Assembly (NCBI RefSeq): GCF_900167275.1
Contig: NZ_FUWX01000017.1
Span: 1 to 52,081, forward strand
DNA length: 52,081 nucleotides
Source of the DNA: Cetobacterium ceti
GTDB lineage: Bacteria > Fusobacteriota > Fusobacteriia > Fusobacteriales > Fusobacteriaceae
Direction of reading: 5' to 3'
Positions 27,217-35,272 of this stretch are shown one piece after another. Positions within the stretch are counted from its first letter, which is position 1. Each line of letters begins with the position of its first letter. The translations under genes were made by a program, and so were the position numbers. The notes below the pieces were generated by a model, which was given only the letters and a program-made list of their open reading frames with translations, was not told the DNA's origin and searched no databases.

Positions 27217-28575
27217 CTATCTACTAGCTAAATATTCTTCTACAGATTCTTTACAAATTTGAAGCATTTTATCAATTTCTTCCTCAGTTATAATATAAGG
27301 AGGCATAAAGTAAATAACATTACCAAGAGGTCTTAAAAGAGCTCCTTTTTTAAGGGCAATTTTATAAATTTCATATCCAACTCTATCTGTAGGTGGGAAT
27401 AACTCCTTAGTTTCCTTATCTTTTACAAATTCAAAGGCACCTATTAGACCAACTTGTCTATACTCTCCAATATTAGGATGACCTTTAAATAATTCCATAG
27501 CTTTTTTTCTTAGGTATTCCCCTTTTTTATTAATAGTTTCAATTACCTTATCCTCTTCAAAAATCTTTAAAGTTTCAACAGCAATTCTACATCCAAGAGG
27601 ATTTCCTGAATAACTATGGGAATGTAAGAAGGATTTACCTTCAAAATAATCAGCATAAAAGGCATTATAAATATCCTCAGTCATTAATACTATGGACATT
27701 GGAAAATATCCAGCTGTTAGTCCTTTTCCAATACACATAATATCAGGGGAAACTCCTGCATGTTCACAGGCAAACATTTTTCCTGTTCTTCCAAATCCAA
27801 CAGCAATTTCATCGGCTACAAAATGAACATTTAATTTTTTAGTTAATTCTCTTAATTTAATAAGATATTTTGGAGAATAAATTCTCATTCCAGCCACACC
27901 TTGAACTAAAGGTTCAACTACAACAGCAGCCACTTCTTCATGGTGATTATTAAGAGCTTCTTCCATTTTATTAAAACATTGAGCATCACAAGTATCAGCT
28001 TTTAAATTAAATGGACAGTGAAAACAATTTGGTCCTTGAACTTTAATTGATTCTTTTATAAGAGGTCTATATGTTTCAGTGAAAATATCCACATCTCCCA
28101 CAGCTAAAGCTCCTATAGTTTCTCCGTGATAACCATCAGTTAAAGAGATAAATCTTTTTTTCTTAGAAAAACCAGCTTGTTGATAATATTGGAAACTTAA
28201 TTTTAAAGCTACCTCTATACTAGAAGCACCATTATCAGTAAAGAATAATTTAGTTAATCCCTTAGGAACAACTTTAGTTAATCTCTCCCCTAACTCAATG
28301 GCAGGTTTATGGGTAAAGTTAGCAAAAATAACATGCTCTAGAGATTTTGCTTGATCAGCTAAAACTTTATTTATTCTATCATTACTATGACCAAAAAGAT
28401 TTACCCACCAACTAGAAACACAATCCATATATGTATTTCCAAATTCATCTTTTAGGTACATTCCTTTTCCCTCTGTAATAACCATTGGAGGTAATTTTTC
28501 ATAATCTTTCATTTGAGAACAAGGATGAAAAATATATTCTAAATCTTTTTTTTGTAATTCACTCATTTTAACCAT
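27217..28575 (-). CDS. bioA: adenosylmethionine--8-amino-7-oxononanoate transaminase
   Basis: A 452-residue class III aminotransferase (PLP) that converts KAPA to DAPA using SAM as amino donor. HPCSQMKDYEKLPPM near the N-terminus and GCRIAVETLKIFEE in the second half are BioA-like; the PLP lysine is in CIGKGLTAGYFPMS. It is the last gene of the minus-strand operon bioB-bioD-bioA, 2 bases after bioD. The first ATG (28575) has GAGGAGA at good distance. Confidence 0.95.
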   Translation of the reverse strand: MVKMSELQKKDLEYIFHPCSQMKDYEKLPPMVITEGKGMYLKDEFGNTYMDCVSSWWVNLFGHSNDRINKVLADQAKSLEHVIFANFTHKPAIELGERLTKVVPKGLTKLFFTDNGASSIEVALKLSFQYYQQAGFSKKKRFISLTDGYHGETIGALAVGDVDIFTETYRPLIKESIKVQGPNCFHCPFNLKADTCDAQCFNKMEEALNNHHEEVAAVVVEPLVQGVAGMRIYSPKYLIKLRELTKKLNVHFVADEIAVGFGRTGKMFACEHAGVSPDIMCIGKGLTAGYFPMSIVLMTEDIYNAFYADYFEGKSFLHSHSYSGNPLGCRIAVETLKIFEEDKVIETINKKGEYLRKKAMELFKGHPNIGEYRQVGLIGAFEFVKDKETKELFPPTDRVGYEIYKIALKKGALLRPLGNVIYFMPPYIITEEEIDKMLQICKESVEEYLASR

Positions 28576-28577
28576 AA

Positions 28578-29243
28578 CTATCTCCTCTCTAAAAATTTAT
28601 TTATATTATTTTTATCTATTATCTCTTGGTTAGGAGAAATCAAAAGATAATTATTAATTCCACTAGCTTCTACTACAACTTTTACATTATCCTTTTCATA
28701 AAATTCATCTGTATAATTATTAAAGATTACTCCTTGAATATCAATATTTTTTTCTTTTAAAAAGGCAATGGTAAGCATAGTATGATTAATAGCTCCTACT
28801 TTAGAACTTGCAACTAGAACCACAGGAAGATTTAACATTTTAATTAAATCATACATATAAAATTTATTTCTAATAATAGGAACAAAAAGTCCCCCTGCAG
28901 CTTCAACAATTGTAACAGGATGTTCCTTGGATATTTTTTTATAAGTGCTTAATATCATATCTGGTTCAATTTCAATATTTTCAATTTCACTTGCTAAATG
29001 GGGAGAAACTGGATTTTTAAATAAAAATGTACTCATGGTACCATCATAGGGAATACCATTAAATTTACATAAAAATTCAGGATCTAAGGCTATAAACTTT
29101 CCATTTTCTTCATAGCACCCTGTTTGTAAAGGTTTGTAGTATCCAGGATTATGTCCTTTTAAAGATTTATATAATAAAGAGCTAATATAAGTTTTTCCAA
29201 TATCTGTATCAGTTCCGATTACAAAATATCCCTTATTTAACAT
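28578..29243 (-). CDS. bioD: dethiobiotin synthetase
   Basis: A 221-residue P-loop ligase that closes the ureido ring of DAPA with CO2 and ATP. VIGTDTDIGKTYIS carries the nucleotide loop; YKPLQTGC and VEAAGGLFVPI are BioD hallmarks. The frame is open further upstream, but the SD (AAGGAGA) inside the end of bioB points to ATG 29243, giving an 11-bp overlap with bioB and probable translational coupling. Confidence 0.94.
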   Translation of the reverse strand: MLNKGYFVIGTDTDIGKTYISSLLYKSLKGHNPGYYKPLQTGCYEENGKFIALDPEFLCKFNGIPYDGTMSTFLFKNPVSPHLASEIENIEIEPDMILSTYKKISKEHPVTIVEAAGGLFVPIIRNKFYMYDLIKMLNLPVVLVASSKVGAINHTMLTIAFLKEKNIDIQGVIFNNYTDEFYEKDNVKVVVEASGINNYLLISPNQEIIDKNNINKFLERR

Positions 29244-30219
29244 CAAACCCCATCTCCTTAGCCATTTTAGTATCTGAAGCAATTGTACTTCCTGTAGTTG
29301 TTAAAAAGTTTCCTGTTAAGGCTGAATTTATTCCACCTTTTAAACCTAAAACTTGAAGTTCTCCCAATTGTAAACGTCCTCCTGCATATCTAATATAAAT
29401 ATTAGGAAGAATAAAACGATAGATAGCTATTGTTTTTAAAATTTCTTTAGGTTCTACAGGGATAAAATTCTCCATAGGTGTTCCAGGAATTGGTGTTAAG
29501 AAATTAAGAGGAACAGAATCTACTTTTAATTCTCTTAATTCTAATGCCATATCAATACGGTCAACAGGCGATTCACCTAATCCGAAAATTCCACCACTAC
29601 AAACTTTTAATCCAGCTTTTTGAGCATTTTTAACAGTATCAACTCTATCTTGGAATGTATGAGTAGTACAGATTTCCTTGTAAAAATCTCTTGAAGTTTC
29701 AAGATTGTGGTGATAAGTTAAAACTCCAGCTTCCTTAAGCTTTCTAGCAGCAGTTTCTGTTAAAAGTCCATGGGATGCACAAAGTTTAATATTTGTATTT
29801 GCTTTTAAAGTTTTATAAATTTCAGTTAATTGATCAACTTCTCCATTATCTTTAAGCCCTCTTCCACTTGTAACAAGGGAAAACTTATGAGCTCCTTCCT
29901 CTTCTACATGTTTGGCTAATTTTAAAGCTTCTTCAGGAGAAACAAGGGGATAAACAGGAGAAGCTGTTTTAAAATGAGATGACTGAGCACAGTATCTACA
30001 ATTTTCTGGGCATTTTCCAGATTTAGCATTCATAATAGTGCAAAGATCAAAATCATCTCCGCAAAAAGTTTTTCTAATTTCATCAGCAGATTCTAAAAGT
30101 AAATTAAAATCCTCTATATTTTTGTCTATATCTAAATTAAGAAGTTTAAGAGCTTCCTCTCTTGTTATTTCTTCATTGTTTAATACTTTCTTTTTCAATT
30201 CAAGAATAAAATTTTTCAT
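29233..30219 (-). CDS. bioB: biotin synthase
   Basis: A 328-residue radical SAM enzyme that inserts sulfur into dethiobiotin. The [4Fe-4S] motif CPENCRYCAQSS is intact; the auxiliary-cluster region includes CASHGLLTE, YHHNLETSRDFY and YAGGRLQLGE. The start is ATG 30219 (MKNFILELKKK), with GAGGTGA eight bases upstream; the longer frame upstream is untranslated leader. It is the first gene of the biotin operon, behind a promoter at 30281-30309 and a palindrome at 30242-30256. Confidence 0.96.
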   Translation of the reverse strand: MKNFILELKKKVLNNEEITREEALKLLNLDIDKNIEDFNLLLESADEIRKTFCGDDFDLCTIMNAKSGKCPENCRYCAQSSHFKTASPVYPLVSPEEALKLAKHVEEEGAHKFSLVTSGRGLKDNGEVDQLTEIYKTLKANTNIKLCASHGLLTETAARKLKEAGVLTYHHNLETSRDFYKEICTTHTFQDRVDTVKNAQKAGLKVCSGGIFGLGESPVDRIDMALELRELKVDSVPLNFLTPIPGTPMENFIPVEPKEILKTIAIYRFILPNIYIRYAGGRLQLGELQVLGLKGGINSALTGNFLTTTGSTIASDTKMAKEMGFDVK

Positions 30220-30241
30220 TAAAATTATCACCTCTTCAAAA

Positions 30242-30256
30242 TGTATACTGTATACA
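30242..30256 (-). promoter_or_regulatory. near-perfect palindrome in the bioB 5' UTR, candidate operator
   Basis: TGTATACTGTATACA is symmetric except for the central base. It lies about 19-33 bases downstream of the likely bioB transcription start and 23 bases before the start codon. It does not look like the BirA box (TTGTwAACC-type), matching the lack of an HTH in this BirA. The factor that binds it is unknown. Confidence 0.5.
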
Positions 30257-30280
30257 AAATAAGTATAAAAACCTATCACA

Positions 30281-30309
30281 ATTATAATGTATTTAATAAG
30301 ATAATACAA
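30281..30309 (-). promoter_or_regulatory. promoter of bioB-bioD-bioA
   Basis: On the minus strand: TTGTAT, 17 bases, TATAAT. It lies between the der terminator and the palindrome, so the biotin genes form their own unit. Confidence 0.7.
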
Positions 30310-30318
30310 GGAAATCAT

Positions 30319-30354
30319 AAAAAAAAAGACTGATTTCCTAAAATGAAATCAGTC
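30319..30354 (-). terminator. intrinsic terminator after der
   Basis: On the minus strand: GACTGATTTC / GAAATCAGTC stem (30328-30337 with 30345-30354), 7-base loop, followed by nine T. Confidence 0.92.
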
Positions 30355-30367
30355 CTTTGGTTATTAA

Positions 30368-31687
30368 TTATTCGTTATTTTTCTTTTGGAAAATAACATC
30401 TACTGGAGAACCATCAAATCCGAAGGCCTCTCTTAATTTATTTTCAATATATCTAGAATAAGAGAAGTGAATTAATTCTGGGTAGTTACAGAATAAAACA
30501 AATCTTGGTGGAGCAGTTGCAATTTGTGTAGCATAGTTAATTTTAACAACTCTACCTTTTCTAGTTGGAGCTGGATTCATAATTACAGCTTCCTTAATAA
30601 CAGTATTAAGAAGACCAGTAGAAATTCTCTTGTTGTATTCAGCAAAGATCATTTCAGCTTGTTCTAATAATTTAGTTGTTCTTTGTCCAGTTAAAGCAGA
30701 TACAAACTCAATTGGTGCATATGAAAGGAATGGTAATTCAGCATATAATTCCTCTCTCATTTTTTTCATAGTTTTTCCATCTTTATCTGGAATAGCATCC
30801 CATTTATTGATAACTATGATAATTGGTTTTTTCTCTTCAAAGGCAATACCAGCGATTCTTTTATCCTGTTCTGTTAATCCTTCGCTTCCATCGATCATCC
30901 ATAGACAAACGTCAGCTCTTTTTATAGTTTTAATAGCTCTTAAAACAGAGTAGTACTCTAAGCTTTCTTCAACTTTTGATTTTCTTCTAATACCAGCAGT
31001 GTCAATTAATACATATTTATTACCATCAAATTCAATAACAGTATCTATAGCATCTCTTGTAGTACCTGCAATATTACTAACGATAGTTCTTTCTTCGCCA
31101 GATAATCTATTAACTAAAGAAGATTTACCAGCATTTGGTCTACCGATAATGGCAACTTTTAATCCCTCTTCCTCTTCTGGAGTTTCAACTTTTTCAACTA
31201 AGTCAACAACTACATCAAGCATATCTCCAAGGTTAACTTTATGTTCTCCTGAGATTGCTACTAGGTGTTCAAAACCTAATCCCCAGAAATCATAAACATC
31301 ATCTTGCTGAGCAAGGAAGTTATCTATTTTATTTACACAAAGTACAACTGGTTTATTTTTCTTTCTTAATAAATAAGCAATTTCTTCATCTAATGGATTT
31401 AATCCACCTTTACCATCTACAACAAATAAAATTACGTCAGCTTCGTTCATAGCAACTTCAGCTTGTTGTTTAATTTTACTCATCATAAAATCATTATTTC
31501 TAGGTTCAAGTCCTCCTGTATCAACAAGAACAAACTCCTTACCATTCCATTCAGTTTCTCTATAAAGTCTATCTCTAGTAACTCCTGGTTGGTCATCAAC
31601 AATAGCAACTCTATCCCCAACTAGTTTGTTAAAAAGAGTAGATTTACCTACATTCGGTCTTCCAACAATTGCAACAATAGGCTTCAT
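30368..31687 (-). CDS. der: ribosome biogenesis GTPase Der (EngA)
   Basis: A 439-residue protein with two tandem G domains and a C-terminal KH-like domain, needed for 50S assembly. The first G domain has GRPNVGKST, DTGG and NKID; the second has GRPNAGKSS, DTAGI and NKWD. The C-terminal domain is about residues 350-439, including NPAPTRKGRVVKINYATQ. The gene starts 12 bases after ygiQ and is likely co-transcribed with it. Confidence 0.97.
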   Translation of the reverse strand: MKPIVAIVGRPNVGKSTLFNKLVGDRVAIVDDQPGVTRDRLYRETEWNGKEFVLVDTGGLEPRNNDFMMSKIKQQAEVAMNEADVILFVVDGKGGLNPLDEEIAYLLRKKNKPVVLCVNKIDNFLAQQDDVYDFWGLGFEHLVAISGEHKVNLGDMLDVVVDLVEKVETPEEEEGLKVAIIGRPNAGKSSLVNRLSGEERTIVSNIAGTTRDAIDTVIEFDGNKYVLIDTAGIRRKSKVEESLEYYSVLRAIKTIKRADVCLWMIDGSEGLTEQDKRIAGIAFEEKKPIIIVINKWDAIPDKDGKTMKKMREELYAELPFLSYAPIEFVSALTGQRTTKLLEQAEMIFAEYNKRISTGLLNTVIKEAVIMNPAPTRKGRVVKINYATQIATAPPRFVLFCNYPELIHFSYSRYIENKLREAFGFDGSPVDVIFQKKNNE

Positions 31688-31699
31688 ACTAATCCCTCC

Positions 31700-33418
31700 C
31701 TATTTTTTCTTTTTATATTTAATGTTATGTTCCTTAGGAACAATAATATCTTTTTGTTTCTGTTTTTTCCCATTATCCTTTTCTACAAAAAGTTTCTTTC
31801 CTGTTAAAGGATCCTTCTCTGTATAATACATTAAAGTTGAATATGTAGACGGAGTTGGGGTGAATACTTGTACTTGTTCAGGATTTACTCTCAGTTCTGC
31901 TGAGGCAAATCTTTTTAAATCTAGCATATCTTTTTCATTACATCCTGGATGGGCAGCAATTAAATAATATGTTAAAAATTGTTTTTTTCCAAGCTTTTCA
32001 TTTATTTTATAAAATTTGTTCTTAAATTCCTTTAAAAGAGATTTTCCCTGTTTACCCATATAACTTAAAACTTTATCTTCTGTATGTTCTGGAGCAATTT
32101 TCATTTGACCAGAAATATGATCTTTAATAATTTCTTCAAGGTAAAGAGAACCGCATCCCTTATCATCTAAAATTAAGTCGTATCTGATACCAGAAGCAAT
32201 AAATATTTTTTTGATATTATCAATACTTTTTAGCTTCTTTAATAGATCAATTTGTCTTTTATGATTTAGCTTTAAACCTGGACAAGTTTCAGGATATAAA
32301 CATCTTTTATGAGAACAAGCACCATGTTTTAATTTTTTAGCACATTCTATTTGGTACATATTAGCAGTAGGACCTCCTACGTCTGATATGTATCCTTTAA
32401 ATTTTTTAGAAGAAGCAATATCTTTTACTTCTTTTATAATAGAATCTTCACTTCTTGAAATTACAGTTCTACCTTGGTGAACAGCTATGGCACAGAAATT
32501 ACATTCTCCATAACAACCTCTGTGGGTTGTAACAGAATTTCTAATTGTATCAAGAGCTCTAACTTCCCCTTGGGATTTGTAATAGGGGTGAACCTCTCTT
32601 TCAAAATCCATATTATAGATTTCATCCATTTCTTTTTCAGAAAAAACTTCACTTGGTGGATTTTGAATTAGATATCTATCTCCATGTTTTTGAGATAACC
32701 CTTTTGCAGTAATAGGATCACAATTCACATAGAAAAGCTCAAAGGCTTTGGCAAAAGTATCCTTATCCTTTACACAATCTTCATAGGAAGGTAATTGAAC
32801 ATATGAACTTTTAGGTTCCTTAGAAATATATGAAAGACCACGAATATCTCTCCAATCTTCTCCATTTTTAATAGCATTGGCAAGAGCTAACATAGATTTT
32901 TCTCCCATACCATAGGATATAATATCAGCTTTAGCATCAAAAACTATAGATCTTCTAAGGGAGTTACTCCAAAAATCATAGTGGACAATTCTTCTTAAAC
33001 TAGCTTCAATTCCTCCAAGAACTATTGGAGTTGAACTATTTTTAAAAAATCTTTTTATTAAATTTGTGTATTGAATAGATGCCCTATCAGGTCTTCTATT
33101 ATTTTCTCCTCCTGGAGTAAAATCATCTTTTTTTCTTTTTTTCTTAGTTGCAGTATAATTGGCAACCATGGAGTCTACACATCCTCCAGAAACAGCCCAA
33201 AATAATTTAGGCTCTCCTAATCTTGTGATATCATCAGGAGAATTTATGTCTGGCTGAGCTATGATTCCAACCTTGAATCCATGCTTATACAGCCATTTTC
33301 CTATAATAGCAGAACCATTATAAGAACTATCAATATATGTATCTCCAGAAACAAGGATAATATCCAATTGTTCCCAGCCTAATTTTTTAATTTCATCTTT
33401 GGTTGTTGGTAAAAACAT
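31700..33418 (-). CDS. YgiQ family radical SAM protein
   Basis: A 572-residue radical SAM protein. The cluster motif is RGCYGECNFCAIAVHQGR (C-x3-C-x2-C). N-terminal MFLPTTKDEIKKLGWEQLD and the middle SYGMGEKSMLALANA are specific to the YgiQ (UPF0313) family; its substrate is not known. The C-terminus includes the HPGCNEKDM and VFTPTPSTYSTLMYYTEKDP segments also seen in relatives. The start ATG at 33418 has AGGTGATG upstream. Confidence 0.92.
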   Translation of the reverse strand: MFLPTTKDEIKKLGWEQLDIILVSGDTYIDSSYNGSAIIGKWLYKHGFKVGIIAQPDINSPDDITRLGEPKLFWAVSGGCVDSMVANYTATKKKRKKDDFTPGGENNRRPDRASIQYTNLIKRFFKNSSTPIVLGGIEASLRRIVHYDFWSNSLRRSIVFDAKADIISYGMGEKSMLALANAIKNGEDWRDIRGLSYISKEPKSSYVQLPSYEDCVKDKDTFAKAFELFYVNCDPITAKGLSQKHGDRYLIQNPPSEVFSEKEMDEIYNMDFEREVHPYYKSQGEVRALDTIRNSVTTHRGCYGECNFCAIAVHQGRTVISRSEDSIIKEVKDIASSKKFKGYISDVGGPTANMYQIECAKKLKHGACSHKRCLYPETCPGLKLNHKRQIDLLKKLKSIDNIKKIFIASGIRYDLILDDKGCGSLYLEEIIKDHISGQMKIAPEHTEDKVLSYMGKQGKSLLKEFKNKFYKINEKLGKKQFLTYYLIAAHPGCNEKDMLDLKRFASAELRVNPEQVQVFTPTPSTYSTLMYYTEKDPLTGKKLFVEKDNGKKQKQKDIIVPKEHNIKYKKKK

Positions 33419-33450
33419 TACATCACCTAACTTTTATAAGAATTCCCTTC

Positions 33451-33459
33451 ATTATATCA
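33451..33459 (-). promoter_or_regulatory. extended -10 promoter for ygiQ-der
   Basis: On the minus strand: TGATATAAT (TG-N-TATAAT), with no clear -35. It is 32 bases before the ygiQ start and just after the pyrophosphatase terminator. Confidence 0.55.
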
Positions 33460-33474
33460 CAAAGAATAAAAAAA

Positions 33475-33504
33475 GAAAAGAAAAAGCCCCTGATGGGGAC
33501 TTTT
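33475..33504 (-). terminator. intrinsic terminator after the Mn-pyrophosphatase gene
   Basis: On the minus strand: AAAAGTCCCC / GGGGCTTTT stem with one bulged T and loop ATCA, followed by a T-rich tract. Confidence 0.75.
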
Positions 33505-33523
33505 CCAAATCTATATATTTCAA

Positions 33524-35137
33524 CTAAATTCCTTGACTTGCAGCCATAAGGAAAGGTATGATTTGTTTCTTTCTAGAAACAACACCATCTAACCAAGCAA
33601 CGTTATTATCAAGTTTAGCATTAAATCCTCTTTCAACTAATGAAGGGTGAGAACCAAGAGCTAAAGTCATAGAACCTGATTTAACAATATCAGTTATAAC
33701 TAAAAGGAATAGATTATAGTTTCTTTCTTCTATTAATTTATTCATAACTTCTTCAAGTTCACCTTGTTTAGCAAGAACACCATCTACATCTACAGTATTA
33801 ACCTGTGCAACAGCAACTTTTAAACCAGACATAGTAAACTCTTTCATATCCATATTTAATATTTCATGAGGAGTTTTATCTCCAAGAGAAGTTCCTGCAA
33901 TTAACATATCCATACCATATTTTTCAAAATTCTCAAGGCCTGCAAGATTAGCAAGTTCCTTTGCAACTTTAATATCTTTTTCAGTACAAGTTGGAGATTT
34001 AAATAATAATGTATCAGAAAGTATAGCACTTAAAAGTATTCCAGCAATTTCTTTTCTAGGAGTTATACCTGCATCTTTAAATAAATCATAAACTATAGTA
34101 CAAGTACATCCAACTGTTTCTGCATTTATTTTTACTGGTTCTTCAGTTTCAAAATTTGCAAATTTGTGGTGATCTACAACTTGTAAAATTCTAGCATCTT
34201 GTAATCCATCTACAGATTGTCCTCTTTCATTGTGATCAACTAAAATAACTTTTTTCTTAGTAAAGTTAATTAAGTTTTTAGATCTAATAGTTCCGTAAAC
34301 CTCTCCTTCAGTTGTTACAACTGGGAAGTTACTTTGTTGAGATTCTTTCATAATAGCTTTAATTTCATGTAAGAAATCCTCTGTTTTAAAGCTATAGAAA
34401 GCTTCATTTCCTAAAATTGAAGATATAGAAATAGATTGACTAATTAAAGGAATTGTTTTAAATAGAGGTCCATTTACTCTCATAATAGCACAATCACTTT
34501 CAGGTCTAGGATCAATAATATCATTTTCATTACAACAAATGATAATAACTTTAGCTCCTAATTGAATTAAATCATCTATTCCATTTATCATAGAAGTTGT
34601 AACAACAACGTCTCCAGGTTTTATAGTTTTTAAATCAGAAACTCCTTTTAAGTTTCCTTCTATTTTACCAGTAGGATAGTTACCACTAATAATTTCTCCT
34701 TTTAATACAGAAATTAAGTTTTCATATGTAGTGTGATAATTTTTAAATAGATCTGTATAGTCAATTCCTAAATATGCATTTGCAATATCAGAAACATGTA
34801 TCATACCTTTTAATTCTCTATTAGCTCCAACAACTGGTAAACTTGAGAAATGTTCCTTAGTCATAGTGTTAAGAGCACCTTTTAATGAATCATTAAGGGA
34901 AATAACCTCTTTTTCCACATGAGTAAGATCAGAAATCTGTCCACTTACAGTTTTTAATAGTTTAGGTGTTTCTATTCCAAAGTGTTTTAAAACAAATTCA
35001 GTTTCTTTTGATATATCTCCAAGTCTACATGGGATTGCTTGTTCCCCTGTTAGATTTTTAAGTTCTGCTAAGGCAATAGCTGAACATATTGAGTCTGTAT
35101 CTGGATTTTTATGTCCAAAAATTAAAATAGGTTCCAT
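33524..35137 (-). CDS. manganese-dependent inorganic pyrophosphatase with CBS-DRTGG-CBS insert
   Basis: A 537-residue family II pyrophosphatase. DHH-type metal motifs are split by an inserted regulatory module: GHKNPDTDS at residues 8-16, then CBS, DRTGG and CBS segments (~70-305), then VDHNERGQS and VVDHHKF (~300-350) and the DHHA2 domain (~425-537). In characterised CBS-PPases adenine nucleotides bind the CBS pair (ADP/AMP inhibit, ATP and diadenosine polyphosphates activate). The same control is likely here. It removes PPi made in biosynthesis and is monocistronic. Confidence 0.93.
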   Translation of the reverse strand: MEPILIFGHKNPDTDSICSAIALAELKNLTGEQAIPCRLGDISKETEFVLKHFGIETPKLLKTVSGQISDLTHVEKEVISLNDSLKGALNTMTKEHFSSLPVVGANRELKGMIHVSDIANAYLGIDYTDLFKNYHTTYENLISVLKGEIISGNYPTGKIEGNLKGVSDLKTIKPGDVVVTTSMINGIDDLIQLGAKVIIICCNENDIIDPRPESDCAIMRVNGPLFKTIPLISQSISISSILGNEAFYSFKTEDFLHEIKAIMKESQQSNFPVVTTEGEVYGTIRSKNLINFTKKKVILVDHNERGQSVDGLQDARILQVVDHHKFANFETEEPVKINAETVGCTCTIVYDLFKDAGITPRKEIAGILLSAILSDTLLFKSPTCTEKDIKVAKELANLAGLENFEKYGMDMLIAGTSLGDKTPHEILNMDMKEFTMSGLKVAVAQVNTVDVDGVLAKQGELEEVMNKLIEERNYNLFLLVITDIVKSGSMTLALGSHPSLVERGFNAKLDNNVAWLDGVVSRKKQIIPFLMAASQGI

Positions 35138-35176
35138 TTTAAGTGAGCCTCCTTAGTGTATTAAATTCTATTGAAT

Positions 35177-35205
35177 ATTTTATCATTTTTTTTAATATAG
35201 AACAA
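35177..35205 (-). promoter_or_regulatory. promoter of the Mn-pyrophosphatase gene
   Basis: On the minus strand: TTGTTC, 17 bases, TAAAAT, with the TG of an extended -10 (TGATAAAAT). It lies back to back with the ligA promoter. Confidence 0.65.
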
Positions 35206-35225
35206 CAGAATAATTATAAAATATA

Positions 35226-35234
35226 TGATAAAAT
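35226..35234 (+). promoter_or_regulatory. extended -10 promoter for ligA
   Basis: TGATAAAAT (TG-N-TAAAAT) 38 bases before the ligA ATG, with no good -35. The divergent pyrophosphatase promoter is only about 20 bases away. Confidence 0.5.
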
Positions 35235-35272
35235 ATAGATAAATAATAGAGAAAACTATGGAGAGGTAACCA

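Noticed and set aside
29233-30318. Longer bioB reading frame with an N-terminal extension to 30318
   Set aside because: The extension has no SD at its start, covers the promoter and palindrome, and is not part of known BioB. ATG 30219 with GAGGTGA is better.
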